Source: Kutzneria sp. CA-103260
Lineage (GTDB): Bacteria > Actinomycetota > Actinomycetes > Mycobacteriales > Pseudonocardiaceae
Assembly: GCF_018263855.1 (NCBI RefSeq)
Contig: NZ_CP073318.1
Span: 682,001-746,000, forward strand
Reading direction: 5' to 3'
Length of the DNA stretch: 64,000 nt
Under the pieces are notes generated by a model. It made no database searches. It was not told the DNA's origin and worked only from the letters and a program-made list of their open reading frames with translations. Shown one piece after another: positions 1 through 7,663 of the stretch (position 1 is the stretch's first letter; the number at the start of each line of letters is the position of its first letter). A program made the position numbers and the translations under genes.

Positions 1-1562
1 ACCCGGACGTGCTCGCTGCGCAGGAAGCCGGCCGCCGTCGGCAGGTCGTGGGTGCTGATGCTGGCCGTCGCCTCCTGCGGCCAGTCCTGCTGTGGCAGCA
101 GGTTCCCGTCCTCGTCCCGCTCGAACCACAGCACAGCCGAGGACAGCATGTTGTTGGCGTGCAAGGTTTCCGTGACGACCGGCTCGACCGTGCCCAGGTC
201 CTCGCCGATCACCGCCGCGCCGGCGCGGTGGGCCTCCAGGGCCAGGATGCCGGTCATCGCGTCGGCGTCGTAGCGGACGTACGTGCCGCGGCGGGCGTCG
301 CCGCCGGGGATCCACCACAGCCGCCACAGGCCGGCGATGTGGTCGATGCGCAGGCCCTGCGAGTGCCGGAACACCGCCCGGAGCAGGTCCCGGTACGGCT
401 GGTAGCCGGCCTCGGCCAGCTTGCGGGGGTGCCAGGGCGGCAGCGACCAGTTCTGGCCCTGCTGGTTGAACGCGTCCGGCGGGGCGCCGACCGTCACGCC
501 GGTGGCGAGCACGTCCTGCAGCGCCCAGGCGTCCGCGCCGCCCGGGTCCACGCCCACCGGCAGGTCGTGCACGATGCCGATCGCCATGCCTTCCGCCGCC
601 TGGCGGGCCGTCTCCAACTGCTGGTCGCACAGTTCCTGGAGCCAGGCGTGGAAACCGACGCGCTCCGGGTCGGCCTGGGCCTGGACCGCCGGGCTGTCCG
701 GATGCCGCAGCTCCTCGGGCCATTCCCGGTAGTCCGCGCCGTGCACCTCGGCCAGGGCGCAGTAGACCGCGAAGTCGTCGCCCACGCCGGTCTGGGCCGG
801 CTTCAGCAGTTCCAGGGCCTTGATCTTGGCGTCCCAGACCTGGTCGTAGTCGATCAGCTCCGGCTCGCGATCCGGCCTGAGCGCGTCCACGGCCGCCTTG
901 GTGGCGTCGTCGGCCTGCTGGTACTCGGTCGTGTCGGTGACGCGGAGATAGATCGGGTTGGTGTGCCGGCGGCTGGAGGGGGAGTAGGGGGAGGGCTGAA
1001 TCGGGTGCACCGGGGCCACCGCGTGCATCGGGTTCAGCAGCACCACGCCGGCGCCGTTCTCCCTCGACCAGGTGACGAAGTCGCCGAGGTCCCGGAGGTC
1101 GCCAACGCCCCACGAGCCCTTGGCGTGCATCGCGTACAGCTGGAGCATCCAGCCCCAGGTCCGGGGCGGCTCGGGCAGGCTCTTCGGCGCGATCACCAGC
1201 GTGATCTCACGGTTTCCACTGGTCAGCGTGTGCCAGCCGAGGGGGAGATCGCCGGGGATGCGGTCGCCGATCTCGACGGTGTCGCCGGCCTCGGTCCGCA
1301 CCACAGCCCCCTTCCCAGCGTTGGCGGGGGCCGGGAGCCGCCGGGTCTCACCCTCGCGCAGCACGATGGTCGGGGGCAGGTCGTCCGCCGTGACCTGGGC
1401 CAACGCCTCGCTGATGGCGTCCGGCCCGCTCGCGTCCACGCCGAGCTTGGCCAGCACCTCCACCACGACGTCGGCGTCCACCTCGATCCGGCGGCGCTCG
1501 CTGCCCTCGTACCAGGTGGCCACCCCGTGGGCCTCGGCCAGCTTCACCAGCTGATCATCCAT
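1..1562 (-). CDS. malQ: 4-alpha-glucanotransferase (GH77, amylomaltase), C-terminus cut by window edge
   Basis: Transfers alpha-1,4-glucan segments between maltooligosaccharides in cytosolic glycogen/maltodextrin metabolism. Reading the minus strand from the ATG at 1562 gives MDDQLVKLAEAHGV and about 520 continuous codons to the window edge. GH77 signatures are visible in order: SYSPSSRRHTNPIYL-type acceptor-site region, GLRIDHIAGL (nucleophile Asp), VIGEDLGTV (acid/base Glu) and STHDLPT (third carboxylate). The end of the protein lies outside the window, so it is partial rather than broken. An N-terminal segment of about 130 residues precedes the catalytic barrel, as in actinobacterial MalQ. 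The opposite-strand open frames here are shadows caused by high G+C. Confidence 0.93.
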   Translation of the reverse strand, partial: MDDQLVKLAEAHGVATWYEGSERRRIEVDADVVVEVLAKLGVDASGPDAISEALAQVTADDLPPTIVLREGETRRLPAPANAGKGAVVRTEAGDTVEIGDRIPGDLPLGWHTLTSGNREITLVIAPKSLPEPPRTWGWMLQLYAMHAKGSWGVGDLRDLGDFVTWSRENGAGVVLLNPMHAVAPVHPIQPSPYSPSSRRHTNPIYLRVTDTTEYQQADDATKAAVDALRPDREPELIDYDQVWDAKIKALELLKPAQTGVGDDFAVYCALAEVHGADYREWPEELRHPDSPAVQAQADPERVGFHAWLQELCDQQLETARQAAEGMAIGIVHDLPVGVDPGGADAWALQDVLATGVTVGAPPDAFNQQGQNWSLPPWHPRKLAEAGYQPYRDLLRAVFRHSQGLRIDHIAGLWRLWWIPGGDARRGTYVRYDADAMTGILALEAHRAGAAVIGEDLGTVEPVVTETLHANNMLSSAVLWFERDEDGNLLPQQDWPQEATASISTHDLPTAAGFLRSEHVR

Positions 1563-1581
1563 GGGGCCCATTCTGGCCGGA

Positions 1582-2085
1582 TCAGAACAGGGAGCCCACC
1601 GCCGCCGCCCCGCCGGCCGCCAGCACCAGGCCACCGACCGCGAAACCCAGGGGCTTGCGCCGCCAGGCCGTGTGCCGGTCCAGCGCGTACCAGCCCGGGC
1701 CGGTCAGCAGCAGCGCGAAGGCCATCACCGCCAGGACCAGCTCCAGCTCGTAGCCCTCGCCCGAACTGAACCCACCGGTCCACTTCGCCTTCACCGCGCT
1801 GATGCCCACCCCCAGCAGGCCGGCCGCGGCCAGCGGCGTGAACAGGCCCAGCACCATCAGCACCGACCCGGCCACCTCGGTGATCCCGGTCAGCCAGGTC
1901 AGGAACTCGATGTTGCGGCTGAACCCGTACCCCTGCAGCAGCGTGCCGAACTTCGCCATGCCCGGGCCGCCGAACAGGCCGAACACCTGCATCAGCCCGT
2001 GCGCCCCCATCGCCGCCGCCAGCATCAGCCGCAGCGCCAGCAACCCGAAGTCCAGCCCACCGTTCTCGTCCGACCACCGGGACAT
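1582..2085 (-). CDS. DoxX family membrane protein
   Basis: Small integral membrane protein of the DoxX/DoxD family. The 167-residue product from ATG 2085 starts MSRWSDENGG and has four hydrophobic segments (around GLLALRLMLAAAMGAHGL, EVAGSVLMVLGLFTPLAAAG, LELVLAVMAFALLLTG and the C-terminal VGGLVLAAGGAAAVGSLF), the usual DoxX topology; the GAHGLMQVFGLFGG stretch after the first helix is characteristic. An in-frame GTG at 2112 could add nine residues; no ribosome site decides between them. It ends 20 bases before malQ on the same strand, so the two may be co-transcribed. DoxX members have been linked to thiosulfate or redox metabolism, but nothing here fixes a substrate. Confidence 0.8.
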   Translation of the reverse strand: MSRWSDENGGLDFGLLALRLMLAAAMGAHGLMQVFGLFGGPGMAKFGTLLQGYGFSRNIEFLTWLTGITEVAGSVLMVLGLFTPLAAAGLLGVGISAVKAKWTGGFSSGEGYELELVLAVMAFALLLTGPGWYALDRHTAWRRKPLGFAVGGLVLAAGGAAAVGSLF

Positions 2086-2168
2086 GCTCGTCACGCCGGA
2101 CACCCTAGCCACCCCGGCGAGTCCCGTTCACAGACACACCGAACGCGCGGTCCGGGCAGCACCACAGG

Positions 2169-2801
2169 TCAGCCGGTCGCGCGCTGGACGTCGGGGGACA
2201 TCCCGGCCAGATGGCGGGCGACGACCTCGCCGGCGAGCTGGCTGTAGAGCCGCATGCTGCCCAGGTCCAGCTCGGCCGGGCGGCCCGGCTCGGGCCGGTG
2301 GGTCGAGACCATGCCGATCATCCGGCCGCGCCGGTCGAGCAACGGCGTGGACTGGACCGCGCGGACGCCGGCGGCGTGGAACACACCCCGGTGCGGCAAG
2401 GACGCCGGATCCTGCCGGACGTCCTCGACGACCACCTGCTCGCCCCGCGCCGCCGCCCGCCCGCACACCGAACCCGGGCCGCGGACGACCGCGAAGTGGT
2501 CCAGGAACTCGGCGCCGAAGCCGAACTCGGTGACCAGCACCAGCGAGTCGTCGTCGCGGTCCAGCAGCTGGATGTTGCCGGCCTCGGCCCCCATCAGCGT
2601 CAACGCGCCGTCGAGGACCTTGGGCAGCACCGCGTCCAGCCTCTGGGCATCGCGTAGCTCGCCGGCCAGCTCGCCCAGCCACGGCCCGTGGAAGCCGAGC
2701 TCGATGTGGCCGGCGGCCGGACCGGGCGTCGCCGGACCGCGGTAGAAGGTCGTGACATGCCGCAACGGTCCCAGCAGGTTCTGACCCGTACGCCTTGTCA
2801 T
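2169..2801 (-). CDS. Single GAF-domain sensor protein
   Basis: A 210-residue soluble protein consisting essentially of one GAF domain (about residues 40-195): a helix with AQRLDAVLPKVLDGAL, then MGAEAGNIQLLDRDDDSLVLV, GPGSVCGRAAARGEQVVVEDV and VRAVQSTPLLDRRGRMIGMVS match the GAF fold in order. There is no kinase, ANTAR, GGDEF or HTH output domain, so it either senses a ligand and acts through a partner or is a degraded multidomain regulator. It stands alone between DoxX and the racemase gene; the 78 bases upstream hold no clear promoter. The ligand is unknown. Confidence 0.8.
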   Translation of the reverse strand: MTRRTGQNLLGPLRHVTTFYRGPATPGPAAGHIELGFHGPWLGELAGELRDAQRLDAVLPKVLDGALTLMGAEAGNIQLLDRDDDSLVLVTEFGFGAEFLDHFAVVRGPGSVCGRAAARGEQVVVEDVRQDPASLPHRGVFHAAGVRAVQSTPLLDRRGRMIGMVSTHRPEPGRPAELDLGSMRLYSQLAGEVVARHLAGMSPDVQRATG

Positions 2802-2879
2802 CGGGCATCACATGCCTTCGCCTGGAAACGTCCAGGCTACGTCCGAACAGGCCGGGTCGACTCCGCCGAACGCGCAGGG

Positions 2880-3590
2880 TCAGGGTTGCACGGCGAAGTC
2901 CGCCAGCCGACCGGTGTAGGGCTTGGGCGGGGGAGGGGCGTACTCGTGGCGGGAGCCGGTGCGCAGGCCCATGGTGACCAGGGACTGCACCTGGAGGGTG
3001 GCGGCGGCGACGCCGTCGATGACCGGCAGTCCGATCTCGACGGTGAGGCGGGCGGCCAGGTCGGCCATGCCGGCGCAGCCCAGCACGATGGCGTCGCAGC
3101 CGTCCTGGGCGGCGGCGGTGCGGCACTCCTCGGTGACGGCCTTCTCGGCGAGGGCGACCTCCAGCACCGGGACCTCGCAGGCCCGGACCCGGCGGCACTG
3201 GCGGGCCAGGCCGTAGCGGTCGGCGAGATCCCAGGCGCGGCCGGCGGTCCGGGCCAGGGTGGTGACGACGGTGAAGCCCCGGCCCAGGAAGGACGCGGCG
3301 TGCATGGCGGCCTCGGCGATGCCGACGACCGGGCCGTCGGCGAGCTCGCGGGCGGCGTCCAGGCCGGGGTCGCCGAAGCAGGCGATGACGTAGCCGTCGG
3401 CGCCGGTGATCTCGGCCAGCACGCCGGGGACGCTCAGCGCCTCGTCGTAGTGGCTCTCGATGGACGCCGGCCCCATCCGCGAGGTCACGGCCTTGACCGT
3501 GGTGCCGGGGGCGGCGACGTCGAGCGCCGCCTGCTCGATCACCGCCGTCATGTCCGGGCTGGTGTTGGGGTTGACGACCTTGATCAGCAC
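2880..3590 (-). CDS. Asp/Glu/hydantoin racemase family protein
   Basis: Cofactor-independent racemase/isomerase of 236 residues. From GTG 3590 the product begins VLIKVVNPNTSPDM, the classic NPNTS start of hydantoin racemases, and carries the two catalytic cysteines in VIACFGDPGLD and AIVLGCAGM. The GTG overlaps the last codons of the upstream permease gene (its TGA is at 3584-3586), so translation is probably coupled. Together with the NCS1 permease this suggests uptake and epimerisation of a hydantoin, allantoin-like or related compound. No hydantoinase or carbamoylase is in the window, so the pathway is incomplete here. Allantoin racemase is an alternative. Confidence 0.85.
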   Translation of the reverse strand: MLIKVVNPNTSPDMTAVIEQAALDVAAPGTTVKAVTSRMGPASIESHYDEALSVPGVLAEITGADGYVIACFGDPGLDAARELADGPVVGIAEAAMHAASFLGRGFTVVTTLARTAGRAWDLADRYGLARQCRRVRACEVPVLEVALAEKAVTEECRTAAAQDGCDAIVLGCAGMADLAARLTVEIGLPVIDGVAAATLQVQSLVTMGLRTGSRHEYAPPPPKPYTGRLADFAVQP

Positions 3591-5038
3591 TTGGGCGACA
3601 CCGCCCGGTAGACGACCAGGCTCAGTCCCATGCCGATGAACCAGCTGTACTGGGCGGCGGTGGCCATGCCGGGGCCGGTGCTCCACAGCACGGGCGTCAC
3701 GGCCACGGCGGCGCCGATCACCGTGGCGATGATCGCCCGCGGGTTGAAACCCTTGCGGTACCAATAGGTTCCGGTCGGGGACATGCTGAACAGGTCGCCC
3801 ACGTTGATCACCTGGCGGCGGACCAGGTAGTAGTCGGCGATCAGCACCCCGAACAGCGGGCCGATGAACGCGCCCAGCGTCTCCAGGGTGTAGTGGATGA
3901 CCTCCGGGTTGTCGTACAGGTTCCACGGCGTGATCAGCACCGAGCCGACCGCGGCGATCATGCCGCCGGTGCGCCAGCTGATCCGCTGCGGGCTCAGGTT
4001 GGAGAAGTCGAAGGCCGGCGAGATGAAGTTGGCGACGATGTTGATGCCGATGGTGGCCGTGGTGAAAGTCAAGGCCCCCAACACGATCGCCGTCGTGCTG
4101 TCGATGCGGGCCACCGTCTGCACCGGATCGGTGATCAGCTGCCCGAACGCCGGCACGGTCAGCGAGGCCGTCACCACGACCAGCACCGAGAACGCCAGGA
4201 AGTTCACCGGCAGGCCGAGCAGGTTGCCGCGCCGGACCGCCGCGAACGACCGGCCGTAGCGGGAGAAGTCGCCGAAGTTGAGCATCGGGCCGGAGAAGTA
4301 CGACACCACAAGGGCGATCGCCCCCAGCATCACCGGAATCACGTCCAGGCCCTCGTATTTCACGGCCCCGAGGTTCAGGTCGATCGCACCCCAGCCGGCC
4401 CGGAAGACCAGGTAGCCGGCGAGCAGGATCATCACCACGTACACCGCCGGGCCGCAGAAGTCGATGAACCGGCGGATGGTGTTCATACCCGTCCAGAACA
4501 CTGCCGCCTGCAACACCCACAGCAGCATGAACGAGCCCCAGCCCAGCGCCGACAGCCCGAGGAAACCGTGCTGCTGCACGTCGGCGTACCGCGTGAGGGC
4601 GGGGAACAGCTTGAGCAGCAACACATCCAGCGCCGCCGAGGCGAGATAGGTCTGGATGCCGTACCAGGCCACCGCGATCAGGCCGCGGATCACCGCCGGG
4701 ATGTTCGCGCCCAGCACGCCGAACGCGCTGCGGCAGATCACCGGGTACGGCACCGCCGCCGCCTGGCTCGGCTTGGCCACCAGGTTGCAGAACACCTGCA
4801 CGATGCCGATGCCGATGAGCAGCGCCACCAGCACCTGCCAGCTGCTCAGACCCAGCAGGAACAGGCTGCCGGCGGTCACGTAGCCGCCGACGCTGTGCAC
4901 GTCCGACATCCAGAAGGCGAAGATGTTGTAGGCGCCCCAACGCTGCTCGGCCAGCGGCCGCAGATCGTCGTTGGCCAGTCGGGGATCGAGCTCGGTCGCG
5001 GTGGCGGTTTCCTCGGTGCGGGCCAGGATCTCGGTCAT
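3584..5038 (-). CDS. NCS1 family nucleobase/hydantoin:cation symporter
   Basis: Membrane transporter of 484 residues, the normal NCS1 length, with about twelve hydrophobic segments. The N-terminal NDDLRPLAEQRWGAYNIFAFWMSDVHS motif region and GFNPRAIIA near the C-terminus are typical of the cytosine/purine/allantoin/hydantoin permeases (Mhp1, PucI and relatives). ATG 5038 follows an AGGAGC ribosome site. It is the first gene of a two-gene unit with the racemase, which suggests that the transported solute is the racemase substrate or a precursor. Specificity cannot be assigned from motifs alone. Confidence 0.9.
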   Translation of the reverse strand: MTEILARTEETATATELDPRLANDDLRPLAEQRWGAYNIFAFWMSDVHSVGGYVTAGSLFLLGLSSWQVLVALLIGIGIVQVFCNLVAKPSQAAAVPYPVICRSAFGVLGANIPAVIRGLIAVAWYGIQTYLASAALDVLLLKLFPALTRYADVQQHGFLGLSALGWGSFMLLWVLQAAVFWTGMNTIRRFIDFCGPAVYVVMILLAGYLVFRAGWGAIDLNLGAVKYEGLDVIPVMLGAIALVVSYFSGPMLNFGDFSRYGRSFAAVRRGNLLGLPVNFLAFSVLVVVTASLTVPAFGQLITDPVQTVARIDSTTAIVLGALTFTTATIGINIVANFISPAFDFSNLSPQRISWRTGGMIAAVGSVLITPWNLYDNPEVIHYTLETLGAFIGPLFGVLIADYYLVRRQVINVGDLFSMSPTGTYWYRKGFNPRAIIATVIGAAVAVTPVLWSTGPGMATAAQYSWFIGMGLSLVVYRAVSPKC

Positions 5039-5106
5039 GGGCGCTCCTGAGCGATCGGTTGCTGCGAAACGCTAGGAGCGCCGTGTTACGGCCCTGTGAC
5101 GGGAAC

Positions 5107-5136
5107 CATATATGTGGGTCGGCGGAGAATATATGT
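5107..5136. promoter_or_regulatory. Candidate operator: ATATATGT direct repeat, 21 bp apart
   Basis: The 107-bp gap between the GntR gene and the permease contains ATATATGT at 5108-5115 and again at 5129-5136, exactly two helical turns apart, in otherwise G+C-rich DNA. The first copy sits in the palindrome CATATATG. It lies 70-90 bp upstream of the permease start, a plausible site for the adjacent GntR/FCD repressor or for an A+T-rich promoter. Binding is inferred only. Confidence 0.4.
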
Positions 5137-5145
5137 TTCGGCTTG

Positions 5146-5850
5146 TCACGCGAACAGACCCGTGTCGCTGGGCAGCGAGTCCAGCGCCTTGCGCAGCCCA
5201 CCGTGGTGCGCCCGAGCCGCCCTGAGCAGTTCCTCCGTGTCCCGGGCCAGGAACGCCGCCAGGATCTCGTCGTGATCCTGTTGCAGCGTCCCGCGTTCGG
5301 CCGCGGTCAGATGGGTCATGGACTGCAACGGCTCGGTGATGTTCCAGGCCGACTCGAACATGCCCAGCAGCCTGCGCATCCCGCACGGCGTCACCAGCGC
5401 CAGGTGGAACCGGCGGCTCTCCCGGTGGTAGGCCGCCGCGTCGCCGTCCCGAACCGCTTGCGCCATCGCCCGATGCGCCCGCTCCACCGCCTCGTCGTCG
5501 GCCTTTCCCGCGGCCGCCACCGACGCCGTCAGCGCCGCCGTCTCCAGCACCTCCCGGACGAGGTACATCTCCCTGAGCTCGGCCGCCGTCAGCTTGGCCA
5601 CCGTGTAGCCCAGGTTCGGCCGGTGCTCCACCAACCCCTCGCCGATCAGCGTCTTCAGCGACTCGCGCACCGGAATCACGCTCACCCCGAACACCGCCGC
5701 CACCTCCTCCAGCGGTATCGCCGAGCCCGGCGGCACCCCGCCGTCCAGCAGGCACCGCCGCAGCTCGGTCAGGATCGCCGCCTGCGAGCTGTCCGGATGC
5801 TCCCCGGCTAACCTCGCGATCAGCACCGACCGTCGTCTAGGACCCGGCAT
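5146..5850 (-). CDS. GntR family regulator (FadR/FCD subfamily)
   Basis: Ligand-responsive DNA-binding protein of about 234 residues. The N-terminal winged helix (ILTELRRCLLDGGVPPGSAI, then VSVIPVRESLKTLIGEGLVEHRPNLGYTV) is followed by an all-helical FCD effector domain with the metal-binding Asp/His pattern of this class (ESRRFHLALV, QQDHDEILAAF). ATG 5850 fits the family length; a TTG 12 codons earlier is possible. It lies 108 bp upstream of the permease-racemase pair on the same strand, so it may be cotranscribed upstream or control them from the intervening ATATATGT sites. The effector is probably the imported compound or a catabolite. Confidence 0.88.
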   Translation of the reverse strand: MPGPRRRSVLIARLAGEHPDSSQAAILTELRRCLLDGGVPPGSAIPLEEVAAVFGVSVIPVRESLKTLIGEGLVEHRPNLGYTVAKLTAAELREMYLVREVLETAALTASVAAAGKADDEAVERAHRAMAQAVRDGDAAAYHRESRRFHLALVTPCGMRRLLGMFESAWNITEPLQSMTHLTAAERGTLQQDHDEILAAFLARDTEELLRAARAHHGGLRKALDSLPSDTGLFA

Positions 5851-5930
5851 GCCCGCAGTCGACCACTGAACCGCACCGCCCGGCAAGCCGTGTGACGGTC
5901 ACCGACTTCGTCATGCCGTCAGAAAGAAGG

Positions 5931-7577
5931 ATGTCCGTGGTGTCGCCGTCCACCCGCCAGCTGCCGAGCGCGGACGAGGCGACCCCGGAGCTGCGCCGGC
6001 GGTGGGCGTTCGTGTTGATCGTGGCCGTGTTGCTGGCCCAGATGGCGGTCGCCATGATCACGACGGCGGTGCGGCAGACCCCGACCATCGACGAGCCGGT
6101 CTACGTGGGCACGGCCGTGGTGTACCTGGACCAGCACAGCCTGCGCTACAACCCGGAGCATCCCCCGCTGGGCAAGCTGATCATCGCGGCCGGGGTGGCC
6201 TTCGCCGACGCGCACCTCGACCGGGCGTTCGCCGGCGACGAGACGCAGCTGGGCCGGCAGGTGCTGTACGAGTCGGGCAACGACCCGGGACGGCTGATGC
6301 TGCTGGCCAGGCTGCCGGTGATCGTGCTGACGCTGCTGTTCGGGTTGGTCGTCCTGGCGTTCGCCCGGGATCTGGCCGGCCCGGTCGGCGGGCTGGTGGC
6401 GCTGGCCCTGTACGCGTTCTCGCCCGACGTCATCGCCAACGGCTCGCTGGCCACGCTCGACGTGCCGGTGGCCGGATTCCTGCTGACGTCGGTCTGGCTG
6501 CTGTGGCGGGCCCGCCGCCGCCCCGGCCTCTACCTGCCGCTGTCGGGACTGGCCCTGGGCGCGGCCGTGGCCACGAAGATGAGCGCTCTGGCCGCGGTTC
6601 CGGTGCTGTTGCTCCTGGTCGTGCTGTCCTTTCGGCACGCCAACCCCACGCACCGGCTGAGACGAGGCGTGGTCGCGGCGGCCGCGGTGGCGGTGATCGC
6701 GGTCGCGGTGGTGTGGGCCTGCTACCTCGCGGTGGATCCACAGCTGCGCTGGCAGACACCTTCGGACGCGCCGGTCGTGCACGGCCTGCGCGCGATCGTC
6801 TACTGGCTGCCGCTGCCCGAGCCCTACCGGTACGGGATGCGGTTCCAGTTCGGCCTCGAGGACCAGGTGTGGGGCACCTTCCTGTTCGGGCACTACCACC
6901 AGGGCCCGCTGTGGTACTACCTGCCGGCCGCGATGCTGGTGAAGACGCCGCTGGGCATGCTGGCGCTCTGGCTGGCCGGCGCTGGCGTGCTGCTGTCGGT
7001 TCCCCGACTCCGCCCGGCCGGGCTCTACGTGCTCGTGCCCACGGCCGTGCTGCTGGCTTCGGCCATGACCGGCAGCCGCGACCTCGGCGTCCGGTACGTC
7101 GTGTTCGCGCCGATGTTCCTCGCAGTCGCGGCGGCCTGCGTGGTCGTCGTCCGCCGGCGGTGGGCGCACATCGTGGCGGCGGTCCTGGTCGTCTTCACGG
7201 CGGTCAGCTCACTGCTGACGTTCCCGTACTACCTGCCGTACTCCAACGAGGCGTTCGGTGGACCGGCGCACACCCATCTGCGCCTGCACGACTCGAACGT
7301 CGACTGGGGCCAGGACCTGGGCCGGCTGGCGGACCGCCTCCAGCAGGACTACGCGGGCCAGCCGGTCTGGCTCGTCTACAAGGGTAGCGGCCTGCCGTCC
7401 TACTACGGCATCCACGCCGCCGACCCGCTTGCCGTTCCCCAGCAACAGGTGCACGGGCTGCTCGTCGTGTCGGATTCCGCCATCGCCAAGGCCGACGCCC
7501 GGCTGACGGCGCTGATCGCCAACAGCACGCCCATCGACGACGTGGGCCACTCCATCACCATCTACCGCCGGCCTTAG
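5931..7577 (+). CDS. GT39-like membrane glycosyltransferase (ArnT/PMT superfamily)
   Basis: Polytopic membrane protein of about 549 residues with some eleven to twelve hydrophobic helices. The first extracytoplasmic loop has the QTPTIDEPVYVGTA acidic pair that GT39/ArnT enzymes use, followed by NPEHPPLGKLI, and the central loop has FLFGHYHQGPLWYYLPAA and TGSRDLGVRYVVFAP, all usual in dolichyl/polyprenyl-phosphate-mannose-type transferases. It probably moves a sugar from a polyprenyl-phosphate donor onto a protein or glycan outside the membrane. AGAAAGAAGG ends directly before ATG 5931 and is 6 bases from GTG 5937, so the true start may be that GTG. It is monocistronic and ends in a long palindrome. 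Confidence 0.82.
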   Translation: MSVVSPSTRQLPSADEATPELRRRWAFVLIVAVLLAQMAVAMITTAVRQTPTIDEPVYVGTAVVYLDQHSLRYNPEHPPLGKLIIAAGVAFADAHLDRAFAGDETQLGRQVLYESGNDPGRLMLLARLPVIVLTLLFGLVVLAFARDLAGPVGGLVALALYAFSPDVIANGSLATLDVPVAGFLLTSVWLLWRARRRPGLYLPLSGLALGAAVATKMSALAAVPVLLLLVVLSFRHANPTHRLRRGVVAAAAVAVIAVAVVWACYLAVDPQLRWQTPSDAPVVHGLRAIVYWLPLPEPYRYGMRFQFGLEDQVWGTFLFGHYHQGPLWYYLPAAMLVKTPLGMLALWLAGAGVLLSVPRLRPAGLYVLVPTAVLLASAMTGSRDLGVRYVVFAPMFLAVAAACVVVVRRRWAHIVAAVLVVFTAVSSLLTFPYYLPYSNEAFGGPAHTHLRLHDSNVDWGQDLGRLADRLQQDYAGQPVWLVYKGSGLPSYYGIHAADPLAVPQQQVHGLLVVSDSAIAKADARLTALIANSTPIDDVGHSITIYRRP

Positions 7578-7659
7578 CCCCGCGAGTCCCGCTCTCGGGC
7601 AACTGAATGTCGAGTTCCGGAACTCGACACATGGTTGCCTGAGCGCGGGACTCGCGGGG
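7578..7659. repeat. 82-bp near-perfect palindrome, probable bidirectional terminator
   Basis: Two 41-base arms meet at 7618/7619. The outer 15 bases (7578-7592 against 7645-7659) and the inner 10 (GTCGAGTTCC/GGAACTCGAC) pair perfectly; the middle differs at about six positions. It starts one base after the glycosyltransferase stop and ends five bases before the stop of the convergent ABC gene, so it can terminate both. The high symmetry and compact size also resemble dispersed intergenic palindromes of actinomycetes; no second copy is in this window. Confidence 0.8.
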
Positions 7660-7663
7660 GTTC

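Noticed and set aside
9..1769. A long plus-strand open frame over the first 1.8 kb
   Set aside because: The minus strand encodes an unmistakable GH77 enzyme with all catalytic motifs; the plus frame is Arg/Gln/His/Val-rich shadow sequence running past the malQ start.
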